In this document: positions 1-6,778 of the stretch, piece after piece | How the letters are laid out: the number at the start of each line of letters is the position of its first letter | How positions within the stretch are numbered: position 1 is the first letter of the stretch | Assembly: GCA_946221975.1 (NCBI GenBank) | Contig: CAMIGT010000011.1 | Location: 1-11,849, forward strand | Direction of reading: 5' to 3' | Length of the DNA: 11,849 nt | DNA from: an uncultured Blastococcus sp. | GTDB taxonomy: Bacteria; Actinomycetota; Actinomycetes; Mycobacteriales; Antricoccaceae | Translations under genes and position numbers: made by a program | The notes under the pieces: generated by a model | What the model saw: the letters and a program-made list of their open reading frames with translations, nothing else | What the model was told of the DNA's origin: nothing | Databases searched by the model: none

Positions 1-224
1 ACGGCGAGGACACCACGCGCGACGCGACGATCAGCAAGCTGCAGGGCGCCCGGCTCGCGCGCGAGATCGGCGACTGGTGCATGCAGTTCCACGGCGGCAT
101 GGGCTACATGGAGGACTTCTGGGTGGCGCGTTACGTGCGTGACACCCGCCTCGGGTCGATCGGCGGCGGCAGCGACGAGACGATGCTGCAGGTGCTCAGC
201 CGCATCGACGGCTTCACCCCCTAG
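1..224 (+). CDS. Acyl-CoA dehydrogenase, C-terminal end (partial)
   Basis: This is the last ~73 codons of an acyl-CoA dehydrogenase, cut by the window start; the first complete codon begins at base 3 and the stop is TAG at 222-224. The fragment carries the hallmark C-terminal block of the family: HGGMGYMEDFWVARYVRD, then RLGSIGGGSDETML. These belong to the C-terminal four-helix domain that packs against FAD and forms the subunit interface. The family catalyses FAD-dependent alpha,beta-dehydrogenation of acyl-CoA and passes electrons to electron-transfer flavoprotein in the cytoplasm. Chain-length specificity cannot be judged from this piece. It fits the CoA-ligase and CoA-transferase genes further on, although it is separated from them by two minus-strand genes. 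Family assignment is certain from motifs; substrate is unknown. Confidence 0.93.
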   Translation, partial: GEDTTRDATISKLQGARLAREIGDWCMQFHGGMGYMEDFWVARYVRDTRLGSIGGGSDETMLQVLSRIDGFTP

Positions 225-234
225 CCCTTGGTCC

Positions 235-281
235 AACTTTGGACTGTGCGCCTCGCTATGCGAGGCTCACGTTCCAAAGTT
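235..281. terminator. Long imperfect hairpin between convergent genes
   Basis: Bases 235-256 and 260-281 form 22-nt arms around a 3-nt loop (TAT). The outer 9 bp (AACTTTGGA with TCCAAAGTT) and inner 7 bp (GCCTCGC with GCGAGGC) are perfect; between them are a C-T mismatch, a G-T pair, three base pairs and another C-T mismatch. It starts 10 bases after the acyl-CoA dehydrogenase stop and covers the last codons of the opposing minus-strand gene, whose stop codon (256-258) reaches into the loop. No U-tract follows on either strand, so a bidirectional hairpin terminator of the U-less type common in actinobacteria is the likely role. That role is inferred. Confidence 0.7.
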
Positions 282-1218
282 CGGCGGCGCGTTCGGTGAG
301 CACCTGCCGGATTCGCAGGATGACCCACTCGGGACGAGTGATGAGGTCCTCCCAGCTGAAGTGCAAGATGCTCCACTTCGCGCTTCGCAGATCGACATCG
401 CGGCGCCGATCGCCAACGAAGTTCGGTTGCTCGACGTGAAAGGCGAGGCCGTCGAACTCGATACCCACCCGCAGTTCGGGGAAGCCGAAGTCGAGGCGAT
501 ACTTCACACCGTCGACGGTCACCCACAAGCCGGGCTCCCATCCGGTGATCTTCGCTTCGCGCATCAGCTTTGCAAGCCGACGCTCGCCGATCGACTCGGC
601 GCCGTCCGCGGTCAGCGCGAACAATGCTCGCGCGCAGGCGTTTCCGCGGGCCCCCGGATGGTGGGCAAGAGCATCCGCGATTGCTCGTCGTCGTACGCCC
701 AGTTGCAGACACCGGTCGAGGAACGCGAGGCCGGAGCCCACCCGGTCTGCCTCCATCTCGGCGGCAGCGCGGATCGCCGCGAGCGGCTTGGAGATGACCC
801 GGACCCCATCGCGCACCGTGACGTATCGGGGGTCGAGAAACGTACGGCGCAAGTCGAGGTCGGGTGTGCCTGGGGTGCAGACGCGCCGCGGGCCATCGAA
901 CTGGATCCGCGGTGGCGCGTCAGCGGGCAGGCCCCACCATCGCGCCGCGCTGCGGCCCACCAGTGTCGCCGCATCGCCGAGCCACAGCGACGCACCGATA
1001 ATCGCGGCGCGTTCGCTGACGGCGTGCGAGGCCGAGCGGTAGACGCGTGGGGCATAGCGCAGCCAGGTGCCATTGGCGAGATGTCGTTCGATTTGCCCGC
1101 GCGACATTCCGCACTCGAGTGCCTGCTGTCGACTAATCATGCCGTCTTGGTCGCGGATGATTACCGCAGATGCTGATCCTGCCATCGGTGAATCGTGACG
1201 GATATCGAGCTCGGGCAT
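256..1218 (-). CDS. AbiEi N-terminal / DUF559 (PD-(D/E)XK-like) protein
   Basis: A 320-residue protein with two recognisable parts. Residues ~26-64 (GMISRQQALECGMSRGQIERHLANG, then WLRYAPRVYR) match the winged-helix domain found at the N-terminus of AbiEi-type antitoxins. Residues ~205-310 match DUF559, a Vsr-like nuclease fold: E208/E212, D243 in RLDFGFPE, E254 in GIEFDG, H260, and W289 in ILHFSWEDL. The middle ~130 residues have no motif I recognise. Such two-part proteins are widespread in actinobacteria, usually as single genes; no AbiEii nucleotidyltransferase toxin lies beside it, so an antitoxin role is doubtful. DNA binding with a possible nuclease activity is inferred. Start: ATG at 1218 has no Shine-Dalgarno, but a GATAAC -10-like hexamer on the minus strand ends five bases before it, which suits a leaderless mRNA. 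An alternative ATG is at 1185. The stop is TAG at 256-258. Confidence 0.85.
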   Translation of the reverse strand: MPELDIRHDSPMAGSASAVIIRDQDGMISRQQALECGMSRGQIERHLANGTWLRYAPRVYRSASHAVSERAAIIGASLWLGDAATLVGRSAARWWGLPADAPPRIQFDGPRRVCTPGTPDLDLRRTFLDPRYVTVRDGVRVISKPLAAIRAAAEMEADRVGSGLAFLDRCLQLGVRRRAIADALAHHPGARGNACARALFALTADGAESIGERRLAKLMREAKITGWEPGLWVTVDGVKYRLDFGFPELRVGIEFDGLAFHVEQPNFVGDRRRDVDLRSAKWSILHFSWEDLITRPEWVILRIRQVLTERAAELWNVSLA

Positions 1219-1223
1219 CCCGA

Positions 1224-1233
1224 GTTATCCACA
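1224..1233. promoter_or_regulatory. TTATCCACA box / leaderless-type -10 of the DUF559 gene
   Basis: Plus strand 1225-1233 reads TTATCCACA, identical to the classical DnaA box. Read on the minus strand the same bases give TGTGGATAAC, whose GATAAC (1224-1229) matches 4 of 6 bases of the sigma-70 -10 consensus and ends five bases before the ATG at 1218. A -10 is my preferred reading because of that spacing. No good -35 is visible and no second DnaA box was noticed nearby, so replication control is unlikely. Confidence 0.35.
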
Positions 1234-1238
1234 GGCAA

Positions 1239-1285
1239 AGTTTTGGCCGTTCTGACTCGGTATTCGAGTCAGAACGGCCAAAACT
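1239..1285 (-). terminator. Perfect 21-bp inverted repeat after the DyP gene
   Basis: Arms 1239-1259 and 1265-1285 are exact reverse complements around the 5-nt loop GTATT. On the minus strand the hairpin begins 14 nt after the DyP stop (1300-1302) and ends 20 nt before the start of the downstream DUF559 gene. The arm ends are T/A-rich (AGTTTTGG with CCAAAACT), which would place a few U residues at the 3' side of the RNA stem. A strong rho-independent terminator is most likely. An operator for the adjacent winged-helix protein is a second possibility, since AbiEi proteins are known to bind inverted repeats in front of their own operon. Confidence 0.75.
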
Positions 1286-1299
1286 GGAGTGCCGACAGC

Positions 1300-2286
1300 T
1301 TAGGCTGGCGCGGCCTGGGACGGCTTCTCGGTGGTTGCCTTGGTGCCCGGCTCCTTCGAGCTGCCCCTTAGCGGCTGGTTGTCCAGGAAGTCCTGGGTCG
1401 GCACGAAGAACAGGCAGCCGGTCTTTGCCGTGGAGAAGTCCAGGATGCGGTCGGTGGTGCCCGGCGGGTCGCCGATGAACATGTGCCGCAGCATCTGCTC
1501 GGTGACGGCGGGATCGGCGGCGTACCCGATGAAGTAGGTGCCCTTGACGTCGGGGCTGAACTGCGAGAACGGCATGTTGTCGCGCACGATCTTCAGCTGC
1601 CGGCCGTCCGGGGCGTGGATGGTGTTGAGCTTGACGTGCGAGTCGGGCGCCTTCTTGTCGTCGGGGAACTCGATGTTCTCCAGCTTGGTGCGCCCGATCG
1701 CCTCCTCCTGCGCCTCGACGGTCTGCGCGCGCCAGGCGTCGAGGTCATGCAGGTACTTCTGCACGATCACGTAGCTGCTGCCGGCGAAGTGCGGGTCGTC
1801 GTCTGCGACGAGTACGGCGTCCTCGGCGAACTGCCCGCGCGGGTTCTCGCTGCCGTCGACGAAACCGAGCAGGTCGCGGTCGTCGAAGTAGCGGAAGCCG
1901 TCGACGCTGTCGGCGACCTCGACCGCGTCGCCGAACTCGCGCAGGATCAGGTCGGCGAGCTCGAAGCAGACGTCGCGGCGTACGGCGCGGATGTGCAGCA
2001 GCAGGTCGCCGGGTGTCGACGGGGCGGTGTGCCGGTCGCCCTTGACCTCCTCGAACGGGTGCAGGTGCGCGGGTCGCGGTCCGTCGTACACCCGGTCGTA
2101 GAAGTCAGAGCCAATCCCGACGACGAGGGTCAGCGACTTGTCGGGCTCGCGGAACTCGACGCTGCGGAAGATCGACGGGATCTGGCCAATGACGTCGGTT
2201 GCCTTGGACTCTTTGCCCTCCGGCACCGTCAGCACAAGAAACGTAGCGGCGACGGCGGGCGCTTCAATGATTGTCTGAGGGACCAT
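1300..2286 (-). CDS. DyP-type heme peroxidase, class B-like
   Basis: A 328-residue dye-decolorising peroxidase. The signature GFVDG (141-145) supplies the catalytic Asp144. H217 in SHVKLN is the expected proximal heme ligand, and R235/N237 in IVRDNMPF complete the distal pocket. The spacings 144-217 (73) and 144-235 (91) match those I recall for Rhodococcus DypB (D153, H226, R244). The family oxidises dyes, phenolics or Mn(II) with H2O2. No signal peptide or Tat motif is visible, so it should be cytoplasmic. The C-terminal tail (~305-328) is polar (KEPGTKATTEKPSQAAPA) and lacks the LGIGSL-type sequence that loads actinobacterial DyPs into encapsulin; no encapsulin gene is in the window. Start ATG at 2284-2286 is supported by AAGGA (minus strand, 2294-2298) seven bases upstream. 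It is divergent from the ligase at 2349. Confidence 0.94.
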   Translation of the reverse strand: MVPQTIIEAPAVAATFLVLTVPEGKESKATDVIGQIPSIFRSVEFREPDKSLTLVVGIGSDFYDRVYDGPRPAHLHPFEEVKGDRHTAPSTPGDLLLHIRAVRRDVCFELADLILREFGDAVEVADSVDGFRYFDDRDLLGFVDGSENPRGQFAEDAVLVADDDPHFAGSSYVIVQKYLHDLDAWRAQTVEAQEEAIGRTKLENIEFPDDKKAPDSHVKLNTIHAPDGRQLKIVRDNMPFSQFSPDVKGTYFIGYAADPAVTEQMLRHMFIGDPPGTTDRILDFSTAKTGCLFFVPTQDFLDNQPLRGSSKEPGTKATTEKPSQAAPA

Positions 2287-2348
2287 GGCCCGATCCTTGC
2301 AGGTAGCCCAGGAATTGCCCAGCCTGGGTATCTAGCGCAATCGGCGAC
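2287..2348. promoter_or_regulatory. Divergent promoter region, DyP peroxidase / acyl-CoA ligase
   Basis: This 62-bp spacer must hold at least the start signals for both genes. It contains an inverted repeat, CCCAGG (2307-2312) with CCTGGG (2323-2328), and a plus-strand TATCTA (2329-2334) that could be a -10 placing the transcript start near 2341, just before the GTG at 2349. No convincing -35 is seen. A second dyad, TGACA-N4-TGTCA, covers 2350-2363 at the ligase start. The inverted repeats could be operator sites; this is inferred. Confidence 0.4.
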
Positions 2349-3944
2349 GTGACAATAGTGTCAACTTCCATGGACAACGGGATCGGCAAGTGGAACTACA
2401 AGCAGGCCGCGATCAACCCCCGCCGCACGGCGCTGGTGCGCGAGGACACCGGCCAGCAGCTGACGTACGCCGACCTGAATGAGCGCAGCAACCGCCTCGC
2501 GAGGTCGCTGGAGGCCGCGGGGATCGGCAAAGGTGACCGGGTCATCGTGCTCTCGACCAACTCGATCGAGTTCCTCGAGGCCCTGTTCGGAATCGCCAAG
2601 ACCGGCGCGATCAGCGTGCCGGTGAACTTCCGGCTCACCGGCCCGGAGGTCGCCTTCATCGCCAGCGACTGCCGCCCCAAAGCGGTGATCGCCTCGGCGA
2701 ACCTCGTAGAGCTCGTGGCCTCGGCGTACGACGATGAGCGGGTCGACATCCCGCTGACCATCATCACCGAGCTGCGTGGTGGCGACCTGCCGCGGATCGA
2801 CGGGACCGAGGTCCGGGACTTCGAAGACCTGATGGCGGACGGGGCGCCGGAGGACGACGAGCGCGATGTCGAGAAGTCCGACATCGGCATGATCATGTAC
2901 ACCTCGGGCACCACGGGCCGTCCCAAGGGCGCGATGCTGACGCACGCCAACATCGAGGCCAACAACTACAACATCATGGGCATGGCGCCGGGCATCTCCA
3001 AGCTCGACGTCACCACGACGCCGTGCCCGCTCTTTCACGTCGGCGGGCTCAACGTGCACACCTTTCCGCTGCTGTTCCTCGGCGGCAAGGTCGTCGTACT
3101 CCCGGCGTTCGAGCCGGTCGGGGCGCTGAGGTCGATGGCCGACAACGGCGCGACCGTCCAGTTCCTCGTCCCAGCAATGTGGGCCGCGATCACGGCGGTC
3201 CCGAACTTCGACTCCTACGACGTGTCGGCGATGCGCTTTGGCATGTCCGGCGGCGCACCGACGCCACTGACGGTGATCGAGTTCTTCCAGAACAAGGGCT
3301 GGATGTTCTTCGAGGGTTTCGGCATGACCGAGACCTGCGCGGGGGCGCTCGTCATCAGTCCCGAAGACACCGTCGAGCGCCGCGGGTCGGTCGGCCAGCC
3401 GGCGTTGTTGACCGATGCCCGGGTCGTCAACGAGCTCGATGAGGGCGTCGCGGTCGGCGAGGTCGGTGAGCTGGTCATGCGCGGGGAGAACATCTTCGCC
3501 GGCTACTTCGAGATGCCCGAGGCGACCGAGGAAGCCTTACGCGGCGGGTGGTTTCACTCCGGTGATCTCGCGAAGGTCGATGAGGACGGCTTCTACACGC
3601 TGGTCGACCGCAAGAAGGACATGATCATCAGCGGTGGCGAGAACGTCTACCCGATCGAGGTCGAGCAGGTACTCCATCGACACGAATCGATCCTCGATGT
3701 CGCGGTGATCGGCGTACCGGATGAGAAGTGGGGTGAGACGGTCGTCGCGGTCGTCGTCGCGCAGCCGAATGCGCAGCTGAACGAGGACGACGTCATCGGC
3801 TACTCGCGGGAGCGGCTGGCGCACTACAAGAGCCCGACGTCGGTGCAGTTCATCGACGAGCTGCCGCGCAACGCGACCGGCAAGATCCTGAAACGGACCC
3901 TTCGCGAACGGTTCGCGGGGCGAGGAGAGGCCGTGTCGCGATGA
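2349..3944 (+). CDS. Acyl-CoA ligase (FadD-type AMP-binding enzyme)
   Basis: A complete 531-residue class I adenylate-forming enzyme that activates a carboxylic acid to acyl-AMP and then acyl-CoA in the cytoplasm. Visible motifs: phosphate loop TSGTTGRPKG (185-194), A5 motif GFGMTET (323-329), SGD at 404-406 before the hinge, VDRKKDMIISGGENVYP (419-435), and the A10 lysine K512 in ATGKILK. All key residues are present, so it should be active. The substrate is not readable; medium or long-chain fatty acids or an aromatic acid are possible. Start is uncertain: GTG 2349 and GTG 2358 precede ATG 2370, and none has a clear Shine-Dalgarno. Family N-termini usually begin close to MDNGIGKW, favouring ATG 2370 (524 residues) unless the mRNA is leaderless from 2349. 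It heads a run with a broken ligase and a CoA-transferase. Its TGA (3942-3944) overlaps the ATG at 3941. Confidence 0.95.
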   Translation: MTIVSTSMDNGIGKWNYKQAAINPRRTALVREDTGQQLTYADLNERSNRLARSLEAAGIGKGDRVIVLSTNSIEFLEALFGIAKTGAISVPVNFRLTGPEVAFIASDCRPKAVIASANLVELVASAYDDERVDIPLTIITELRGGDLPRIDGTEVRDFEDLMADGAPEDDERDVEKSDIGMIMYTSGTTGRPKGAMLTHANIEANNYNIMGMAPGISKLDVTTTPCPLFHVGGLNVHTFPLLFLGGKVVVLPAFEPVGALRSMADNGATVQFLVPAMWAAITAVPNFDSYDVSAMRFGMSGGAPTPLTVIEFFQNKGWMFFEGFGMTETCAGALVISPEDTVERRGSVGQPALLTDARVVNELDEGVAVGEVGELVMRGENIFAGYFEMPEATEEALRGGWFHSGDLAKVDEDGFYTLVDRKKDMIISGGENVYPIEVEQVLHRHESILDVAVIGVPDEKWGETVVAVVVAQPNAQLNEDDVIGYSRERLAHYKSPTSVQFIDELPRNATGKILKRTLRERFAGRGEAVSR

Positions 3945-3982
3945 GTTCGACGGTCGTGCAGAGAGCGGTGAGAGGGCAATGA
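3941..3982 (+). other. 13-codon ORF coupled to both flanking genes
   Basis: ATG at 3941 overlaps the preceding ligase stop (ATGA). The ORF reads MSSTVVQRAVRGQ and ends at TGA 3980-3982, which itself overlaps the ATG (3979) of the next, broken ligase, again as ATGA. A purine-rich GAGGAGAGG (3922-3930) lies 10 bases before its ATG. It may only be a translational bridge that lets ribosomes move from one ligase to the next, or chance. It has no recognisable domain. Confidence 0.25.
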
Positions 3983-5518
3983 GCGGACAGACGTATCACG
4001 ACGTCCTGGACGAGCAGGCTGCGGCGTACGGCGACAAGCTGTTTGTCCGGGCCGACTCCGAGGACGGGCCGATGACCGAGGTGTCGTACGCCGAGATGGA
4101 TCGCCGCTCGCGCGGTCGCCGCGGGGCTGCAGCAGCTTGGTCTGGAGCCGGGAGGGCGGGTCGCGATCGCGGCACCGAACAGCGTGGAGTGGCTGGCGTT
4201 CTTCTTCGGCGCAGTGCGTGCGGGCTACCCGGTGGTGACGCTCAACGTGCGTTAACGGCAGCGCGAGCTCGACTACATGCTCGCGCAGTCCGGCGCCCGG
4301 GTCGTGGTGAGTGCGGCGGAAGCCGACGGCTTTGACTTCATCGACTTCTACCGCACCTTCGACGCTCCGTCGGTGTCGCACTACTTCTTCCTTGGCGGCG
4401 GTGAGGAAGGTCAGCGCTTTGCCGATCTGTTGGGCGATCCGGGCGACTTCGCGCCCGTGGCGCAAGATCCCGCAAGCACGGCGGCGATCCTCTACACGTC
4501 GGGCACGACGGGCCAGCCGAAGGGTGCGGTGTTGACCAATGCCAGCCTGCTGGCCTCCGCCCGGGCGCAGGTCGAACACACCGACCACCGGCCCGACGAC
4601 CACATGGTCAGCCTGATGCCGCTCAACCACGTCGGCGGGCTGACGTGCTCGCTGACCGTTTCGCTCGTCGCCGGTGCCGGGCTGACGATGATGCCGGTTT
4701 TCACGCCGACCTCGGCATTGGAGGCAATCGAGCGGTTTGGCGCGACCCGCTTCGGCGGCGTACCCACGATGTGGCGGTTGATGCTCGACGTACCGGACTT
4801 CGCAGAGCGCAACGTCTCGACCGTGACGCAGGCGGTGATCGGCGGGTCCAACGCTGATTCGACGCTGTGTCGAGATATCGATGCCGGATTCGGCGGTGTA
4901 CGCCTGGTCAACCTTTATGGGCTGTCCGAGAGCTCCGGCGCGGCAGTCATGTCGGCGCATAGCGACGGGATAGAGCAGGTGTCGGAGCACGTCGGTGTCC
5001 CGCTCGGTGGGATTGAGGCGCGGGTGGTCGACCCAGCCGGGATCGACGTCGTACCAGGCGAAATCGGGCAGCTGCAGCTGCGCGGACCGTCGATCGCCGA
5101 CGGCTACTGGCAGCTGCCGGACCAGACGGCGGAGACTTTCGGCGACGACGGCTGGCTCAACACCGGTGACCTCGTGGTGATGACCGAAGACGGGCACATT
5201 GCGCTGCGCGGACGCAGCAAGGAGATGTTCGTGCAGGGTGGCTACAACGTCTATCCGGTCGAGGTCGAGAATCTCCTCGTCAGCCACCCGCAGGTCTCGA
5301 TGGCTGCCGGCATCGGCGTTCCGGACCCAGTCATGGGCGAGATCGGGCGTTACTTCATCATCCGCACGCCGGACGCGACGGTCAGCGACGACGAGCTGAT
5401 CGACTTCTGCCGCGGTGAGCTCGCTGACTACAAGGTCCCGCGGCAGGTGGTCTTCGTCGACGAGCTGCCCATGACACCGGCTGGCAAGATTGCCAAGGCA
5501 CAGCTCAAAGAACGCTGA
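3979..5518 (+). pseudogene. Second acyl-CoA ligase, disrupted by frameshift and nonsense codon
   Basis: Reading from ATG 3979 gives an ordinary ligase N-terminus up to VSYAEMDRRSR (about base 4114). Homology then continues one frame over: ARAVAAGLQQLGLEP, GRVAIAAPNSVEWLAFFFGAV, YPVVTLNVR. In that second frame TAA at 4253-4255 stands where relatives have Tyr (NVR-Y-RQRELDYML), a one-base change from TAC or TAT. The rest is intact from ATG 4277 to TGA 5516-5518: phosphate loop TSGTTGQPKG (bases 4496-4525), LYGLSESSG, LNTGDLV, LRGRSKEMFVQGGYNVYP and TPAGKIAK. The frameshift lies in a CG-dinucleotide run near 4106-4117, consistent with loss of one CG unit (2 nt) or gain of 1 nt. Restored, it would be about 513 residues. 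A 413-residue product from 4277 would lack about 92 N-terminal residues and has no clear ribosome site, so loss of function is likely. Reads at both sites would exclude assembly error. Confidence 0.88.
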
Positions 5519-5539
5519 GAGCTGAACTGAAGGAGATCT

Positions 5540-6673
5540 ATGAACCGCGGTCCGTTGGACGGCGTACGCGTGCTCGACCTGACGCGGGTGGTGATGGGCC
5601 CCTACGCGACGCAGATCCTGGCCGACCAGGGCGCCGAGGTCATCATCATCGAAGACGCGCACGGCGATACGAATCGGGTGATGGGTGGCGGACCGCATGA
5701 CGAGCTGTCCGGCGTGGCGATGAATCTGCTGCGCAACAAGAAGTCTGTCGCGCTCGATCTCAAGACAGCCGAGGGGCGCACTGCGGCGCTGGAGATCGCA
5801 GCGACCTGCGACGTCGTGGTCGCCACGATGCGCCCGAAGGCGCTGGAAAAGCTCGGTGTGAGCCACGAGCAGATCCGCGTCGTACGGCCCGACGTCATCT
5901 ACTGCCAGGGGCAGGGCTACCCGCTCGACTCGGACCTGCGCGACGCTCCGGCGTACGACGACGTGATCCAGGCAGCGAGCGGCGTCGCTGACCTGACTCG
6001 TCAGGTGTACGACGAGGCATATCTGCTGCCGACGATCTTCGCCGACAAGGTGAGCGGATTGTTTATGGCGCAGGCGGTCTCGGCCGCACTGTTCCAGCGG
6101 GAACGCACCGGCGAAGGCACACACATCGAGCTGGCGATGACGCGAGCGACGAGCTCCTTCCTGCTGGTCGAGCACGGTTCGCGGGCGATCGGCGAGCCGC
6201 CGCAGGGTCCGGCCGGGTACCAGCGGATCATGACCAAGGAACGCCGCCCCCATCCCACGAAAGACGGGATGATCCACCTGCTGCCGTATCAACCGAAGCA
6301 CTACGACGCGTTGTTTGCCGAGGTTGGTTGGCCGGAGTTCGCTGACCGTTCTCGCTGGGAGAACCGGCGCGCGTCACTGGCCAACTCCGACTCGCTCTAC
6401 CGGGATGTACGCCGAGTGATGGCAACGCGCACAACGGATGAGTGGCTGGAGTTTTGCCGCGCCGCAAGCATTCCCGCGACTGCGGTGACGACGATCCAGG
6501 ATCTCGTTGACGAGCTGCCGCTGGCCGAGCATCCTTCGGCGGGCACCTACCGGGTGACCCCGACGGCGGTGCGGTTTGACGGCGCAGACATCCCCGAACC
6601 GTCGCCCGCACCGCTTATCGGCCAAGACACCATCAACATCCTCAGCGAGATCCGCAACCGCCCGCGCCGTTGA
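5540..6673 (+). CDS. CaiB/BaiF-type class III CoA-transferase
   Basis: A complete 377-residue family III CoA-transferase. N-terminal block LDGVRVLDLTRVVMGPYATQILADQGAEVI (6-35) is the family's Rossmann-like start; NKKSVALDLKTAEGR (66-80) follows. The catalytic Asp, which forms the aspartyl-CoA intermediate in formyl-CoA transferase, is expected at D140 in AYDDVIQAASG (138-148). ADKVSGLFMAQAVSAALFQRERTGEG (168-193) is the usual dimer-interlocking segment. These enzymes move CoA between carboxylic acids (carnitine, formate/oxalate, bile acids, benzylsuccinate) or racemise 2-methylacyl-CoA. The donor and acceptor here are unknown. ATG 5540 has a strong AAGGAG (5530-5535) four bases upstream and starts 21 bases after the broken ligase, so it is probably in the same operon; a transferase could bypass the loss of that ligase. 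Confidence 0.94.
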   Translation: MNRGPLDGVRVLDLTRVVMGPYATQILADQGAEVIIIEDAHGDTNRVMGGGPHDELSGVAMNLLRNKKSVALDLKTAEGRTAALEIAATCDVVVATMRPKALEKLGVSHEQIRVVRPDVIYCQGQGYPLDSDLRDAPAYDDVIQAASGVADLTRQVYDEAYLLPTIFADKVSGLFMAQAVSAALFQRERTGEGTHIELAMTRATSSFLLVEHGSRAIGEPPQGPAGYQRIMTKERRPHPTKDGMIHLLPYQPKHYDALFAEVGWPEFADRSRWENRRASLANSDSLYRDVRRVMATRTTDEWLEFCRAASIPATAVTTIQDLVDELPLAEHPSAGTYRVTPTAVRFDGADIPEPSPAPLIGQDTINILSEIRNRPRR

Positions 6674-6684
6674 TCGACCCCACG

Positions 6685-6762
6685 TGGTGATCGAGCAGTG
6701 AGGAGCGCCCGTCAACTGGTGATCGAGCAGTGAGGCGCCCAGCGCCTGAGCGTGTCGAGATC
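6685..6762. repeat. Direct repeat and hairpins between convergent genes
   Basis: TGGTGATCGAGCAGTGAGG occurs exactly at 6685-6703 and 6717-6735, a 32-bp period, each copy followed by a similar GCGCCC. The second copy runs into a hairpin, AGGCGC (6733-6738) CCA GCGCCT (6742-6747), flanked by a weaker outer pairing of GATCGA (6721-6726) with TCGAGATC (6755-6762). It lies between the CoA-transferase stop (6673) and the hydroxybutyrate dehydrogenase stop (6796), so a bidirectional terminator is likely. Its GATCGAG/TCGAGATC ends resemble short palindromes scattered between genes in actinobacteria; membership of such a family is inferred. Confidence 0.6.
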
Positions 6763-6778
6763 CCGTGAGGGGTATCGG

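Noticed and set aside
139..1176. A 345-codon open frame on the plus strand
   Set aside because: Overlaps the acyl-CoA dehydrogenase end out of frame and lies opposite the DUF559 gene; no domain.
1225..1233. Replication origin
   Set aside because: A single DnaA-box match with no cluster, no A/T-rich unwinding region and no dnaA/dnaN/parA genes nearby.
256..2286. DUF559 and DyP genes as a toxin-antitoxin or defence pair
   Set aside because: The DyP is a canonical metabolic peroxidase, an 81-bp gap with a strong hairpin separates the genes, and nothing links the functions.
4105..4260. Programmed frameshifting plus stop readthrough in the second ligase
   Set aside because: No slippery heptamer or pseudoknot stands out, the shift sits in a CG run prone to slippage, and two recoding events in 150 bases are much less likely than two mutations.
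3824..6301. An 825-codon open frame on the minus strand
   Set aside because: It lies opposite three well-recognised genes, its translation is rich in Arg/His/Asp with no family motif, and long antisense frames are expected from high-GC codon bias.
6685..6735. CRISPR-like repeat
   Set aside because: Only two copies with a 13-bp gap and no cas gene; spacing is too short for a CRISPR array.
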